From Caballeronia arvi (GTDB taxonomy: Bacteria > Pseudomonadota > Gammaproteobacteria > Burkholderiales > Burkholderiaceae), in assembly GCF_001544695.2 (NCBI RefSeq), contig NZ_FCOM02000002.1:62001-126000 (forward strand): 64,000 bases of DNA. The letters run 5' to 3'. The position numbers were made by a program, and so were the translations under genes. Below the pieces are notes generated by a model, which saw nothing but the letters and a program-made list of their open reading frames with translations, searched no databases and was not told the DNA's origin. Shown here in pieces: positions 15,955 to 25,854 of the stretch (position 1 is its first letter; the number at the start of each line of letters is the position of its first letter).

Positions 15955-17052
15955 TCAGGCCCCCTTCGAACTCGTCAGCGACGAGAGCCTGAAAAGCGGC
16001 CGGTTGCGCACCCGCAGCCAGAAGATGAACGCGACGAGCGCGCCCACGATCACGTGCAACCCTACGAGCCCCAAGCCGAACGACAGCTTGCCCTGCTCGA
16101 TCCACGACTGCACGACGTTCAGCAGATTCGAGTAGGTGAGATAGATCAGCACGGCCATCACGAGATTGATGGTGCGGCTGCGGCGCGGGTTCTGATACGA
16201 AAGCGGAATGGCGAGCAGCATCAGATTGATTGCGATGAGCGGCAGTCCCGCGCGCCAGGCGAATTCCGCGAGATTCTCCTTGGTCGGACTGGCGAGCAGG
16301 TCAGGCGTGGAAATGCCCGTCGTGGTGGGCGTATTGACGACCTGATGATTCAGAATCTTCACACCATAGCGCTCGAACTCCATGATGCGGAAGTTCGGCT
16401 GGCCCGGCTCGCCGTCATAGCGGCGGCCGTTGTCGAGCACGATGAAGCGGTCGCCGTTCTCGCGCGCTTCGGTGTGTCCGGTCTGCGAGACGATCACGCT
16501 GACCTTGCCGCCTTCCGTGCTCGTCACGAACACGTTCTGCACCTGGGCCTGGTCCGGCGACATCTTCTCGATAAAGAAAACGCGATGGCTCGACGGCGAT
16601 TCGCGGAATTGCCCGGGCGCCAGCAGCGACACTTCATCGCGCTGCTGAAAGCGCGCCTTGATGAGTTTGCTCTGCTGATTCGACCACGGCCAGCCGACGA
16701 ACGCGAAGAACATGATGAGAATGATGATCGGCGTGGCGAACACGGCGACCGGCTTGATGAGCTGCGTCTGACTCACGCCCGACGCGAGCCAGACGACCAT
16801 TTCCGAGTCGCGATACCAGCGCGTGAGCACGAAGAGAATGGAGACGAACAGCGTCACGATCAGCATGACCGCGAGATAGCCGATGACGGTGAGGCCGATC
16901 AGCACGACGACGTCTTTCGGGTCGATCTGACCTTGCGCCGCGAAGCCGACGATGCGGATCATCATCGTCGTCAACATGATCGTGAGCAGCACCATGAATA
17001 CGGCGCCGGCCGTATACGCGAGTTCGCGCTGCAGGGAGCGTTCGAAGATCAT
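15955..17052 (-). CDS. lptF: LPS export ABC transporter permease LptF
   Basis: Partner of LptG in the LptB2FG complex. The 365-aa chain starts MIFERSLQRELAYTAGAVF, the typical LptF amphipathic coupling helix and first membrane helix. It then has helices around residues 50-120 (GYLAVMLIVTLFVSILFVL), a periplasmic jellyroll, and C-terminal helices ending LHVIVGALVAFIFWL. It is transcribed divergently from pepA (gap 17053-17217), the arrangement seen in many proteobacteria. Confidence 0.95.
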   Translation of the reverse strand: MIFERSLQRELAYTAGAVFMVLLTIMLTTMMIRIVGFAAQGQIDPKDVVVLIGLTVIGYLAVMLIVTLFVSILFVLTRWYRDSEMVVWLASGVSQTQLIKPVAVFATPIIILIMFFAFVGWPWSNQQSKLIKARFQQRDEVSLLAPGQFRESPSSHRVFFIEKMSPDQAQVQNVFVTSTEGGKVSVIVSQTGHTEARENGDRFIVLDNGRRYDGEPGQPNFRIMEFERYGVKILNHQVVNTPTTTGISTPDLLASPTKENLAEFAWRAGLPLIAINLMLLAIPLSYQNPRRSRTINLVMAVLIYLTYSNLLNVVQSWIEQGKLSFGLGLVGLHVIVGALVAFIFWLRVRNRPLFRLSSLTSSKGA

Positions 17053-17217
17053 TTGGTTAGCTTAGAGCCGGCGGGGATGCGGAAATCTTGCGCGCACCTC
17101 TGGCAAACGGGAAGGCGTTAGCTCATCCTCGTTTCGCGCCTGTGACCGCCGCGGAAAAAATAGCGGATAATTGCGGCTTTCATCCTTCAGCCAAGATTTT
17201 ATCCGAGGATAAGCGCG

Positions 17218-18750
17218 ATGGACTTTAGCATAAAAGCCTGTGATTGGAGCAAAGGCGAGGCAAATGGTTTCCTTACCGGAAAGTCGGATGTCATCGTGCT
17301 CGGCATCTTCGAAGCGCAGACGCTCACGGGCGCCGCGCGCGACATGGATGTCGCAACCAAAGGCCTGATCTCGCGCGTCGTGAAAGCCGGCGACATGAGC
17401 GGCCGCGCAGGCACGACGCTGATGGTGCCCGAAGTCACCGGCATCGGCGCATCGCGTGTTTTGCTCGTCGGCCTCGGCAAGCAGGACGCCTTCAATCAGA
17501 AAGCCTATGGCGAAGCCGTGCGCGCCGCGTGGCGCGTGGTGCTCGGCTCGAAGATCGGCCAGGCCACTTTCACGCTAGCGCAATTGCCGATCCAGGAACG
17601 CACCGGCGACTGGGGCGTGCGCGCCGCGATTCTCGCGCTGCGCGAGCTGACCTACAAATTCACGCAGATGAAGAGCAAGCCCGACAACGGCGCGCGCTCG
17701 TTGAAGAAAGTCGTATTCAGCATCGATTCCGCCGATGAGAAAGCCGCGAAGGTCGCGATGAAGCAGGGCGTCGCGATCTCGAACGGCATGGATCTCACGC
17801 GCGATCTCGGCAATCTGCCGCCGAACGTCTGCACGCCGACCTATCTCGGCCAGACCGCGAAGAAGCTCGGCCGCGACTTCAAGCTGAAAGTCGAAGTGCT
17901 CGGCCAGAAGCAGATCGAGGCGCTCGGCATGGGCTCGTTCCTGTCGGTCGCGAGGGGCTCGGTCGAGCCGCCGCAATTCATCGTCATGCAGTACCAGGGC
18001 GCGGGCGCCGAATCGAGCAAGAGCAAAGGCAAGAACGCGCCGATCGTGCTGGTGGGCAAGGGCATCACGTTCGACTCGGGCGGCATCTCGATCAAGCCGG
18101 GCGAGGCGATGGACGAGATGAAATACGACATGTGCGGCGCGGGCTCGGTCTTCGGCACGATGCGCGCGGTGGCTGAAATGGGCCTCAAGCTCAATGTCAT
18201 CGGCGTGATTCCGACCTGCGAGAACATGCCCGCGGGCAACGCGGTGAAGCCGGGCGACATCATCACGGCGATGAACGGCACGACCATCGAAGTGCTGAAC
18301 ACGGACGCGGAAGGGCGCCTCATCCTGTGCGACGCCCTGACCTACGCCGAGCGCTTCAAGCCCGCGGCCGTGGTGGATATCGCCACCTTGACCGGCGCGT
18401 GCATCATCGCGCTCGGTCATCACAACACCGGTCTCTTTTCCAAGGACGACGCACTCGCGGGCGAACTGCTCGACGCCTCGCGCGAGGCCGTCGATCCGGC
18501 CTGGCGCCTGCCGCTCGACGACGAGTATCAGGATCAGCTCAAGTCGAATTTCGCGGATGTCGCGAACATCGGCGGACGGCCGGCGGGCAGCGTGACGGCG
18601 GCGTGCTTCCTGTCGCGCTTCGCGACGAACTATCCGTGGGCGCATCTGGACATCGCCGGGACCGCGTGGAAGAGCGGCGCGGCGAAGGGCGCGACGGGCC
18701 GTCCCGTGCCGTTGCTGTCGCAGTTCCTGATCGATCGCGCCGGCGCGTAA
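17218..18750 (+). CDS. pepA: Leucyl aminopeptidase
   Basis: Cytosolic M17-family metallo-aminopeptidase that removes N-terminal residues from peptides; E. coli PepA also binds DNA. The 510-aa length is standard. The two-metal active site is seen in [17 protein letters not shown] (Lys and Asp ligands), [15 protein letters not shown] and the signature NTDAEGRL. The N-terminal domain of about 190 residues is the macro-domain-like region of the family. The ATG at 17218 is preceded by GAGGA. HolC follows 7 nt after the stop, forming the usual pepA-holC pair. Confidence 0.97.
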   Translation: MDFSIKACDWSKGEANGFLTGKSDVIVLGIFEAQTLTGAARDMDVATKGLISRVVKAGDMSGRAGTTLMVPEVTGIGASRVLLVGLGKQDAFNQKAYGEAVRAAWRVVLGSKIGQATFTLAQLPIQERTGDWGVRAAILALRELTYKFTQMKSKPDNGARSLKKVVFSIDSADEKAAKVAMKQGVAISNGMDLTRDLGNLPPNVCTPTYLGQTAKKLGRDFKLKVEVLGQKQIEALGMGSFLSVARGSVEPPQFIVMQYQGAGAESSKSKGKNAPIVLVGKGITFDSGGISIKPGEAMDEMKYDMCGAGSVFGTMRAVAEMGLKLNVIGVIPTCENMPAGNAVKPGDIITAMNGTTIEVLNTDAEGRLILCDALTYAERFKPAAVVDIATLTGACIIALGHHNTGLFSKDDALAGELLDASREAVDPAWRLPLDDEYQDQLKSNFADVANIGGRPAGSVTAACFLSRFATNYPWAHLDIAGTAWKSGAAKGATGRPVPLLSQFLIDRAGA

Positions 18751-18757
18751 CGGCAGC

Positions 18758-19174
18758 ATGACGCGCATCGACTTTCATACGAACGTCGGCGATCCGCTCG
18801 CTTACGCCTGCCGCCTCGCGCGCAAGGCATACGCGAGCGGCAAGCCGGTCGTCGTGCTTGCGGAACCGAAACGGCTCGCGGCGTTCGACGAACAACTGTG
18901 GACTTTCGAGCCGCTCGAATTTATCCCGCATTGCACCGCGAAGAGCCCGCTCGCGGGGGAGACGCCGGTGGTGCTCACGTCGAATCTCGACGAAGCGCCG
19001 CATCATCACGTGCTCGTGAACCTCGGCGCGCCGGTGTCCGCGCAGTTCGCGCGCTTCGAGCGTCTGGTGGAGATCGTCGGCAGCGAGGGCGATGAGCTCG
19101 CCGCGGGCCGCGAGCGCTATCGCTTCTACCGCGATCGCGGCTACGTGATCGAAACGCACAAACAGGGCGGTTGA
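18758..19174 (+). CDS. holC: DNA polymerase III subunit chi
   Basis: Accessory subunit of the clamp loader that bridges the replisome to SSB on the lagging strand. The 138-aa protein begins with TRIDFHTNVGDPLAYACRLARKAYASG and contains PHCTAKSPLAGETPVVLTS and VLVNLGAPVSAQFARFERLVEIV, typical of the chi fold. The conserved linkage to pepA, with the start 7 nt downstream, supports the assignment. Confidence 0.93.
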   Translation: MTRIDFHTNVGDPLAYACRLARKAYASGKPVVVLAEPKRLAAFDEQLWTFEPLEFIPHCTAKSPLAGETPVVLTSNLDEAPHHHVLVNLGAPVSAQFARFERLVEIVGSEGDELAAGRERYRFYRDRGYVIETHKQGG

Positions 19175-19234
19175 GCGTACAGATCACGCGTTCCCGCTGC
19201 ACTAAGCTCCGCTTACACAGAGGAGACCACCAAA

Positions 19235-19573
19235 ATGACCGACAAGCCCGAATCCTTCGATCCATCCATACCCGTTCTGACCGATGTCGTCGTGCCCGGC
19301 AAGCCGGAATACGCGCGCGCGCCGTCGATCAATGCAGCGATCGAATACGACTCGGAGCAGATTGCAGAAGGACTGCGCGGCCGTTTCACGAACTTTCTGA
19401 CGGGCGACGCGCGCGCGCTGATCGAAGAGCGTTGCCGCGAAGTGCTGCGCGATCATTCGACGCAGCTCGTCTCCGCGATCACGCGCGAAGTCGCGATGGC
19501 GCTCGAAGGCCGCATGAGCGAGTGGGTGCGCGAGGCGGTGGAGAAGGAATTGCGTCGTCAGCGCGGCGAGTAA
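19235..19573 (+). CDS. DUF2486-type hypothetical protein
   Basis: A 112-aa soluble protein, resembling the DUF2486 family that I know mainly from Burkholderiaceae. It starts with an acidic, probably flexible segment (SFDPSIPVLTDVVVPGKPEY) and continues as one long helical region (ALIEERCREVLRDHSTQLVSAITREVAMALEGRM). GAGGAG lies upstream of the ATG. It follows pepA-holC on the same strand and ends in a bidirectional terminator. The function is unknown; the N-terminal segment resembles a short linear motif repeated in polar or scaffold proteins, which is speculation. Confidence 0.8.
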   Translation: MTDKPESFDPSIPVLTDVVVPGKPEYARAPSINAAIEYDSEQIAEGLRGRFTNFLTGDARALIEERCREVLRDHSTQLVSAITREVAMALEGRMSEWVREAVEKELRRQRGE

Positions 19574-19588
19574 GGCGCGCGCGAAACG

Positions 19589-19619
19589 AAAAAAGGGGCG
19601 CAGCGTGCGCCCCTTTTTT
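19589..19619. terminator. Bidirectional terminator between DUF2486 gene and ilvD
   Basis: A perfect 14-bp stem (AAAAAAGGGGCGCA at 19589-19602, TGCGCCCCTTTTTT at 19606-19619) around a 3-nt loop serves the two convergent genes. Each direction ends in six T. Confidence 0.92.
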
Positions 19620-19637
19620 CATCAACACCTGTTCAAA

Positions 19638-21311
19638 TTAACCCGTCACCGCACCACGATTCGCCGGCAGCGCGAGCGCCGCGAACTTCGCCAGCACGCC
19701 GCGCGTGTACTTCGGCGCGGGCTTCTTCCACGCGGCGCGTCGGCGCGCCAGCTCGGCGTCATCGACATTCAATTGCAGCAGCAGCTTGTGCGCGTCGATG
19801 GTGATCGAATCGCCTTCCTGCACGAGCGCGATCGTGCCGCCAGCGAACGCTTCCGGCGCGACATGGCCGACCACCATGCCCCACGTGCCGCCCGAGAAGC
19901 GCCCGTCGGTGATGAACCCGACCGATTCGCCCAGCCCCTTGCCGATGATCGCCGATGTCGGCGCGAGCATTTCCGGCATGCCCGGTCCGCCTTGCGGGCC
20001 GAGATAGCGGAGCACGAGAATGTCGCCGGCCTTGATCTTGTCGGAGAGAATCGCGTCCATGGCGCTTTGCTCGTCGTCAAACACGCGCGCCGGGCCGCTG
20101 ATGACCGGATTCTTGAGCCCTGTGATCTTCGCGACCGCGCCGTCTTCCGCGAGATTGCCGCGCAGGATCGCCAGATGCCCTTGCTTGTACAGCGCCTGCG
20201 CGATCGGGAAGATGACCTTCTGATCGGCGCGCGGCTTCGAAGGTACGTCCTTCAGCTCTTCTGCGATGGTGCGCCCCGTGATCGTCATGCAGTCGCCGTG
20301 CAGAAGGCCCGCGTCGAGCAGAATCTTCAGCACTTGCGGGATGCCGCCGGCCTTGTGCAGATCCGTCGCGACGTATTGACCCGACGGCTTCAGATCGCAA
20401 ATGACGGGCACTTTCTTGCGCATGCGCTCGAAGTCGTCGATGCTCCATTCGACTTCCGCCGCGTGCGCGATCGCCAGATAGTGGAGCACGGCATTCGTCG
20501 AGCCGCCCGTCGCCATGATCAGCGCGACCGCGTTCTCGATCGATTTCTTCGTGATGATGTCGCGCGGCTTCAGATCCTGCTTCACCGCTTCGACGAGCAC
20601 GCGCGCGGATTCGGCGGCGGAATCGACCTTTTCCTGATCCGGATTCGCCATCGTCGATGAATACATCAGCGACATGCCGAGCGCCTCGAACGACGAGCTC
20701 ATCGTGTTCGCCGTGTACATGCCGCCGCACGAGCCGGTGGACGGGCACGCGTTCTTCTCGACGCCCTTGAAATCTTCCTCCGACATGCGGCCCGCCGTGA
20801 ACTCGCCGACCGCCTCGAACGAAGACACGATCGTCAGGTCCTTTCCCTTCCAGTTGCCGGGGCGGATGGTGCCGCCGTACACGTAGATCGACGGCACGTT
20901 CATGCGCGCCATGCCGATCATGCCGCCGGGCATGTTCTTGTCGCAGCCACCGATCACGACGACGCCGTCCATCCACTGGCCCTGCACGGCGGTCTCGATG
21001 CAATCCGCGATCACTTCGCGCGACACGAGCGAATACTTCATGCCTTCCGTGCCCATCGACATGCCGTCGGAAATCGTCGGCGTGCCGAAGATCTGCGGAT
21101 TGGCGTCGGACTTCTTGATCGACTCGACGGCGGCGTCGGCGAGGCGCTGCAGGCCCGCGTTGCACGGCGTGATCGTGGAATGTCCGTTGGCGACGCCGAT
21201 CATCGGTTTGTCGAAGTCCGCTTCCTGATAGCCGAGGGCGTAATACATCGAACGGTTGGGCGAACGCGCGACGCCCTGGGTGATGTTCTTCGAGCGGCGA
21301 TTGAAGGCCAT
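19638..21311 (-). CDS. ilvD: Dihydroxy-acid dehydratase
   Basis: Dehydrates 2,3-dihydroxy acids in the valine, isoleucine, leucine and pantothenate pathways. The 557-aa protein shows the iron-sulfur and Mg ligands typical of IlvD/Edd: TPCN (ITPCNAGL), the GGCDKNMPG loop with the carbamylated Lys, and [15 protein letters not shown]. The start at 21311 (MAFNRRSKN) is chosen for its AGGAGC Shine-Dalgarno; the frame stays open upstream. A LysR-type regulator is divergently transcribed 110 bp away and may control it. It belongs to the shorter, bacterial/fungal [2Fe-2S]-type group by sequence, which I infer rather than prove. Confidence 0.96.
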   Translation of the reverse strand: MAFNRRSKNITQGVARSPNRSMYYALGYQEADFDKPMIGVANGHSTITPCNAGLQRLADAAVESIKKSDANPQIFGTPTISDGMSMGTEGMKYSLVSREVIADCIETAVQGQWMDGVVVIGGCDKNMPGGMIGMARMNVPSIYVYGGTIRPGNWKGKDLTIVSSFEAVGEFTAGRMSEEDFKGVEKNACPSTGSCGGMYTANTMSSSFEALGMSLMYSSTMANPDQEKVDSAAESARVLVEAVKQDLKPRDIITKKSIENAVALIMATGGSTNAVLHYLAIAHAAEVEWSIDDFERMRKKVPVICDLKPSGQYVATDLHKAGGIPQVLKILLDAGLLHGDCMTITGRTIAEELKDVPSKPRADQKVIFPIAQALYKQGHLAILRGNLAEDGAVAKITGLKNPVISGPARVFDDEQSAMDAILSDKIKAGDILVLRYLGPQGGPGMPEMLAPTSAIIGKGLGESVGFITDGRFSGGTWGMVVGHVAPEAFAGGTIALVQEGDSITIDAHKLLLQLNVDDAELARRRAAWKKPAPKYTRGVLAKFAALALPANRGAVTG

Positions 21312-21421
21312 GATGTGCTCCTGAGGGGGACTTTTTTGGTCTGGTCCGAAAGAGAATGCAGCTTCGTCGATGTGTCTGTCCAATATATTATTCAGGGTCT
21401 ATAAGGTCGCAAAACATATCG

Positions 21422-22339
21422 ATGGATCTACGCCTTTTGCGCTACTTCGTGACCGTTGCCGAAGAGTTGCACTTCGGCCGCGCCGCCGCGCGTCTCGCGA
21501 TGACGCAGCCGCCGCTCTCGCAGGCGATCCGCGCGCTGGAAGACGCGCTCGGCGTCCCGCTTTTCGTGCGCACGAAACGGACCGTGGAACTGACGCCGGT
21601 CGGCAAGGATCTGCTGCCGGAAGTGCGGCGCCTGCTCGCCAGTGCCGACGCGCTGCGCCCGCTCGCGCAATCGCTCGCGCGCGGCGAGGCGGGCGTGCTG
21701 TCGCTCGCGTTCGTTTCCACCGCCGACTACGGCCTCTTGCCCGTGTTGCTGCGCGATTTCGGCACGCGCTATCCGGGCGTGCGTCTGCAACTGACGGAAG
21801 CGACGAGCGATGTGCAGATCGAAGAACTCGTCGCCGGGCGCATCGACGCCGGTCTCGTGATCCCGCCGCTGCCGCCGCGCTACGCCAGCTTGCTCGAGTA
21901 TGTGCCGATCACGCGCGAGCCGCTGATGATCGCGATGTCCGCGAAACAGGCGGAAGCACTGGATTCGAACGAGGATACGCCCGTCGATCTGCGCGATCTC
22001 GCCGCGGCGCCGCTCGTGGTCTTCCCAAGGCGTCTCGCGCCGGGTTTGCATGACATCATCATGGGCTGCTACGGCGCGGCCGGCCTCACGCCACGCATCG
22101 GGCAGGAGGCAATCCAGATGCAGACCATCGTGAGCCTCGTGTCCGCCGGCATGGGCGTCGCGCTCGTGCCGCAGTCGCTGCGTCATCTGCGGCGCACGGG
22201 CGTCGTGTATCGTCCGTTGCAGCGTCCCGGTCCGATCGTGGAAACGGGGCTGGTATGGCGCGCCGCGGAAGTGAGCCCGGTGCTCGCCGGGTTCATCGAA
22301 ATCGTCCGTTTGCGGGCTGAAAGCGCCGGTTCGGTATGA
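21422..22339 (+). CDS. LysR-type transcriptional regulator
   Basis: A 305-aa regulator starting MDLRLLRYFVTVAEELHFGR, with the helix-turn-helix AAARLAMTQPPLSQAIRALE at residues about 20-40. The co-inducer domain contains EELVAGRIDAGLVIPPLP and MQTIVSLVSAGMGVALVPQS. ATG 21422 gives the standard N terminus. It faces ilvD across a short 110-bp gap, so it is likely to regulate ilvD and itself. By sequence it resembles the BenM/CatM/AlsR subgroup. The inducer is unknown. Confidence 0.9.
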   Translation: MDLRLLRYFVTVAEELHFGRAAARLAMTQPPLSQAIRALEDALGVPLFVRTKRTVELTPVGKDLLPEVRRLLASADALRPLAQSLARGEAGVLSLAFVSTADYGLLPVLLRDFGTRYPGVRLQLTEATSDVQIEELVAGRIDAGLVIPPLPPRYASLLEYVPITREPLMIAMSAKQAEALDSNEDTPVDLRDLAAAPLVVFPRRLAPGLHDIIMGCYGAAGLTPRIGQEAIQMQTIVSLVSAGMGVALVPQSLRHLRRTGVVYRPLQRPGPIVETGLVWRAAEVSPVLAGFIEIVRLRAESAGSV

Positions 22340-22375
22340 TTCGCCTTTGAAAGTCGCTCAGTTCCCCACATCAGA

Positions 22376-23278
22376 ATGCTCATACATCCCAATTTCGATC
22401 CCGTCGCGATTCATCTCGGTCCGCTCGCCGTGCGCTGGTACGGCCTCATGTATCTGGTGGCGTTCGTGTCGGCCATCGTCATCGGACGGCTGCGTCTGCG
22501 GCTGCCGTACGTCTCGGCCCAGGGCTGGACCGTCAAGGACATCGACGACATGCTGTTCTACGGCGTGCTCGGCACGATTCTCGGCGGACGCCTGGGCTAC
22601 GTGATGTTCTACAAGGCGAGCTTTTACGCGGCGCATCCGCTCGATATCTTCAAGGTCTGGGAAGGCGGCATGTCGTTTCACGGCGGCTTTCTCGGCGTGA
22701 CGCTCGCGATGGTGCTGTTCGCGTTCCAGCGCAAACGCACGTGGCTGCAAGTGACGGATTTCGTCGCACCGATGGTGCCGCTCGGTCTCGCGGCAGGGCG
22801 CCTCGGCAACTTCATCAACGGCGAGCTGTGGGGCCGCGTGACGGACCCGAGCGCGCCGTGGGCGATGCTCTTCCAGAACTCGACGAACGACGACGCCATC
22901 TGGCTTTCTAAGAATCCGCAGCTCGATGCGCAATACCATCTCACCGAGATTTTTCAGCGCTATCACATGCTGCCGCGCCATCCGTCGCAGTTGTACGAGA
23001 TCGCGCTGGAAGGGCTCGTGCTGTTCATCGTGATCTGGACGTTCTCGCGCAAGCAGCGGCCTGTGGGCGCGATTTCCGCGCTGTTTCTGATCGGTTATGG
23101 ACTGGCGCGCTTCACGGTGGAATTTGCGCGCGAGCCGGACGATTATCTCGGCCTGCTCGCGCTCGGCCTCTCGATGGGCCAATGGCTTTCGCTGCCGATG
23201 ATCATCGCGGGCGTCATCATGATGATCTGGGCGTACAAGCGCAATCTGCGCCTGCCGCCCGAGCCTGTCAGGACGTAA
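22376..23278 (+). CDS. lgt: Prolipoprotein diacylglyceryl transferase
   Basis: Inner-membrane enzyme that transfers diacylglycerol from phosphatidylglycerol to the lipobox cysteine, the first step of lipoprotein maturation. The 300-aa protein has the seven-helix Lgt pattern, with [16 protein letters not shown] near the N terminus and the signature [14 protein letters not shown] around residue 141. The catalytic His is expected in the segment HPSQLYE. It lies 36 nt downstream of the LysR gene and is convergent with the SIMPL gene, sharing almost no intergenic space. Confidence 0.97.
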   Translation: MLIHPNFDPVAIHLGPLAVRWYGLMYLVAFVSAIVIGRLRLRLPYVSAQGWTVKDIDDMLFYGVLGTILGGRLGYVMFYKASFYAAHPLDIFKVWEGGMSFHGGFLGVTLAMVLFAFQRKRTWLQVTDFVAPMVPLGLAAGRLGNFINGELWGRVTDPSAPWAMLFQNSTNDDAIWLSKNPQLDAQYHLTEIFQRYHMLPRHPSQLYEIALEGLVLFIVIWTFSRKQRPVGAISALFLIGYGLARFTVEFAREPDDYLGLLALGLSMGQWLSLPMIIAGVIMMIWAYKRNLRLPPEPVRT

Positions 23279-24010
23279 TCACCGCCCCATCTGCACCGAA
23301 CCCGACACGTCGACGGTCACGGTCGTCGTGCCGGCTTCCATCGCGATGGGCGCGGCCATCTTCGCGTCGGCGCTCATTGCGCGCGATTGCATCATCATCA
23401 CCGGGCGCGGCTGAATTCCGCTGTGCCCGACGTTCACTTCCCGAATCGTGAAATTGCTGTAGCCGAACGCTTGCGCGGCGGTCTGCGCCTGCTTGCGGAA
23501 CGAATCGATGGCCTGCGACACGAGCTTCTGCTCGGCCGCGCGCTGCGCTTCGGGCGACAGCGAGAACGCGACGCTGCCCACCTGCATCGATGAACTCATC
23601 TTGCCCGCGAGCTTCGACGCTGCCGCGAAGTCGTGCGATTCGAGCACGACTTCCGTGCGGCCGCGCCACGCGGAAATCTTGCCGTCGCGGTCAGTGGACG
23701 GATATACGGTGAACGAGCCGCTCTTCGCGGTCACGCCATCGACGCCCTTCGCCTCGCGCAACGCAGCCTCGGCGCGCTGATTGAGCGTGTTGGTGAGCGA
23801 CGAGGGGTCGGCCGCTTCCTGCTCGTAGAAGAGCGTGATGTTGACGACATCCTGCGGCACCTGCGCGCTCGATTGCGCCGAAAGCGAGAGCACGCCCGAC
23901 GGTTGCGGCTGAGTGATCACCGTTTGCGCGGCGGCGGATTGAGAGAAGCTGAGCGCTGCGCCCGACAACGCCAGGAGGGCGAGTGCGGCAGCGGTTTTCT
24001 TGTTGATCAT
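23279..24010 (-). CDS. SIMPL domain (DUF541) periplasmic protein
   Basis: Exported 243-aa protein with a signal peptide (KKTAAALALLALSGAALSFS..AAA) followed by the SIMPL/DUF541 domain. Visible features are VLSLSAQSSAQVPQDVVNITL at the domain start, TLNQRAEAALREAKGVDGV, AWRGRTEVVLESHDF and the C-terminal TTTVTVDVSGSVQM. Related proteins form periplasmic assemblies and have been linked to oxidative-stress or outer-membrane functions, but a biochemical role is not established. It ends directly against lgt, which runs in the opposite direction. Confidence 0.88.
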   Translation of the reverse strand: MINKKTAAALALLALSGAALSFSQSAAAQTVITQPQPSGVLSLSAQSSAQVPQDVVNITLFYEQEAADPSSLTNTLNQRAEAALREAKGVDGVTAKSGSFTVYPSTDRDGKISAWRGRTEVVLESHDFAAASKLAGKMSSSMQVGSVAFSLSPEAQRAAEQKLVSQAIDSFRKQAQTAAQAFGYSNFTIREVNVGHSGIQPRPVMMMQSRAMSADAKMAAPIAMEAGTTTVTVDVSGSVQMGR

Positions 24011-24078
24011 CGAAGGACTCCGAATATCGCGTAAGTACGACGCGATTTAGGCGTGGCCTTCATGTCGTAAGTTCCGCG

Positions 24079-24537
24079 TTAGACGAGTCGCTCGGTAATA
24101 AAGCGCCACTGTGCGTCCGTCACCGGCGTAATCGACAGCCGATTACCGCGCGCGAGCACTTGCATGTCGGCCAGCTCTTCATGCTCGCGCAGCGCCGCGA
24201 GCGGAATGAGCGGCGTCTTCTTCACGAACTTCACGTCGACGAGCATCCAGCGCGGCGTTTCCTGCGTCGATTTGGGATCGAAGTAATCGCTTTGCGGATC
24301 GAACTGCGTGGGATCGGGATAGGCCGTCGAGCACACTTTCGCGATGCCCGCGATACCCGGCTCCGGACAGCTCGAATGATAGAAGAGCACGCCGTCGCCG
24401 ACCTGCATCTGATCGCGCATGAAGTTGCGCGCCTGATAGTTGCGCACGCCCGTCCACGGCAGGGTTTTCTTCGGCGCGTGCGCGAGATGATCGATGCTCG
24501 CTTCGTCTGGTTCGGACTTCATCAGCCAGTAGCGCAT
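24079..24537 (-). CDS. EVE domain-containing protein
   Basis: A small cytoplasmic protein of 152 aa made up of a single EVE (PUA-like) domain. The family start RYWLMKSEPDEASIDHL and the segments WTGVRNYQARNFMRDQMQVGD and VLFYHSSCPEPGIAGIAKV are conserved. EVE domains are thought to bind modified bases in nucleic acids; the endogenous target is unknown. It lies just downstream of 6S RNA and zapA, a linkage seen in related betaproteobacteria. Confidence 0.93.
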   Translation of the reverse strand: MRYWLMKSEPDEASIDHLAHAPKKTLPWTGVRNYQARNFMRDQMQVGDGVLFYHSSCPEPGIAGIAKVCSTAYPDPTQFDPQSDYFDPKSTQETPRWMLVDVKFVKKTPLIPLAALREHEELADMQVLARGNRLSITPVTDAQWRFITERLV

Positions 24538-24574
24538 GATTGTTCGCTGTGCAGGATCGACGATACAAACGAAA

Positions 24575-24599
24575 ACGGCATCGGAAAAACCGATGCCGT
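24575..24599 (-). terminator. Terminator of 6S RNA
   Basis: A perfect 10-bp stem (ACGGCATCGG at 24575-24584, CCGATGCCGT at 24590-24599) with an A5/U5 loop. On the minus strand the hairpin runs into TTTTCGTTT. It lies directly 3' of the 6S RNA sequence and upstream of the EVE gene. Confidence 0.85.
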
Positions 24600-24758
24600 C
24601 TTTTGAATGGGGTCCCCGCCACGGCCGCTAGGCCGGCATCCTGAACCTGGGTTCAAGATTGGTCGCGGTAAGCAACACTTCGGGTACATCGGACTAGCGA
24701 CACGCGCGCCCATGTTGCAAGGTTCCGCAACCGTGCCAATGTAGCATTGGTTCAAGGA
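24600..24758 (-). ncRNA. ssrS: 6S RNA
   Basis: The gap between zapA and the EVE gene holds a sequence with 6S RNA hallmarks. On the minus strand the 5' end CCTTGAACCAATG can pair with the 3' CCCCATTCAAAAG to close a long rod. The conserved element CTTGAACCCAGGTTCAGG, followed by a C/G-rich stem (GCCGGCCTAGCGGCC), resembles the E. coli 3' part CUUGAACCAAGGGUUCAAGG. Location after zapA is the classic 6S position. 6S RNA binds the sigma-70 RNA polymerase holoenzyme in stationary phase. The ends are approximate because I set them from the closing stem and terminator. Confidence 0.85.
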
Positions 24759-24908
24759 ATATATGACCTTGGCGAACCAGGCAGGGAACCGTCACTTTAC
24801 ACCAATCGTTTGCCTGATGCAGCTTCTTGGCAGCGTTCGCGCGGTATCTTTTTTCGATCGGCATTGCGCGCTGATTGACTCGATGCACCGGCGCCTTACT
24901 GCGCTCGC

Positions 24909-25223
24909 TTACTGCGCTTCGTATTGCGCAATGACGGCGCCCAGCTGTTCGTTCATCGAGTGCATGGTGCGGCGAATTTCCTCGGCGGGGAAGGCTTCGC
25001 CGTGGCGCACGCTGTCCTGCAACTTAAGCAATTCCGACGCCAGCGAAAGCGCCGCCATCACCGCGATGCGATCCGTGCCGCGCACGCTGCTCGCATTGCG
25101 CACCTTGTTCATTTCGGCATCGACGCGCGCGACGGCTTCACGCAGCCCGGCTTCCGTTTCAGGCGAGCACGCGAGGCGATACGGCTGCCCGAGAATGGAT
25201 ACTTCGATCTGCGTGGTCGTCAT
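24909..25223 (-). CDS. zapA: Cell division protein ZapA
   Basis: FtsZ-ring-associated protein that bundles FtsZ filaments. The 104-aa length is typical. It begins TTTQIEVSILGQPYRLACSPE, the beta-rich N-terminal head, followed by the helical dimerisation region EAGLREAVARVDAEMNKVRN and DRIAVMAALSLASELLKLQ. Its start overlaps the end of the upstream ZapB-like gene (ATGA), so the two are co-translated. 6S RNA lies downstream. Confidence 0.95.
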   Translation of the reverse strand: MTTTQIEVSILGQPYRLACSPETEAGLREAVARVDAEMNKVRNASSVRGTDRIAVMAALSLASELLKLQDSVRHGEAFPAEEIRRTMHSMNEQLGAVIAQYEAQ

Positions 25224-25588
25224 GCCTTCTCTCCTTGATGATGCTCGCCGTGCAATGCCGCTTCCTGTGCTTCCTGCGAATCGGCTTCGAGGAGATTGAG
25301 TTGATTGTCGGCTTCGGCATGCTGCCCGGACTTTGCGCGCGGCAGCTTTTCGAGAATGGCGTTGAGGCGCACTTGCGCGTCGTCGATTTTCGCGGAGAGC
25401 GAGTCGCGTTCGGATTGCAGCGTATCGCGTTCTTCGCGCACTTGTGCCAGTTCGGCCTGCATGTTCGCATAGTCGGCGCGCAGCTGTTCGAGCTGGTCTT
25501 GCAGCGCCTGATGCGCCTGCTTGTGGCGCTCGCTGATCTGGATCAGCCGGCCGATATTTCCTGACAGTGATTCGAGTTCGTTGAGCAT
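25220..25588 (-). CDS. ZapB-like coiled-coil protein (TIGR02449-like)
   Basis: A 122-aa protein consisting almost wholly of a coiled coil: residues 1-85 have heptad spacing (LESLSGNIGRLIQISERHKQ, LQDQLEQLRADYANMQAEL), with a flexible acidic tail. It precedes zapA and overlaps it by 4 nt. In related organisms the small coiled-coil gene before zapA (TIGR02449/ZapB-like) is treated as a division-ring factor. Direct evidence for an FtsZ/ZapA interaction is not visible in sequence, so the role is inferred from the operon and architecture. Confidence 0.8.
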   Translation of the reverse strand: MLNELESLSGNIGRLIQISERHKQAHQALQDQLEQLRADYANMQAELAQVREERDTLQSERDSLSAKIDDAQVRLNAILEKLPRAKSGQHAEADNQLNLLEADSQEAQEAALHGEHHQGEKA

Positions 25589-25854
25589 GTGCTGCGTCCT
25601 CTAAAGACCTCGCATTTTAGCGCGGTTAAACGGCGCTTCCGATAAATGTCTCGTTTCGAGACGTAACAGCACGCGATCTCGCGTTTAAACGATCGATCGA
25701 CGTGCATTCGTGTGCAGAAAACGCGGGCGTTGGTCGTCGCTCGCGATGACAGGTCGGGTCGGCTTCTCGTTCGGTTCTTGTTCGATTCGTCGTGCGCCGC
25801 GCCATTTCGTCTGCGCCGTTTTCTTGACGGCCCCAACTCGCGCTCCTACACTTG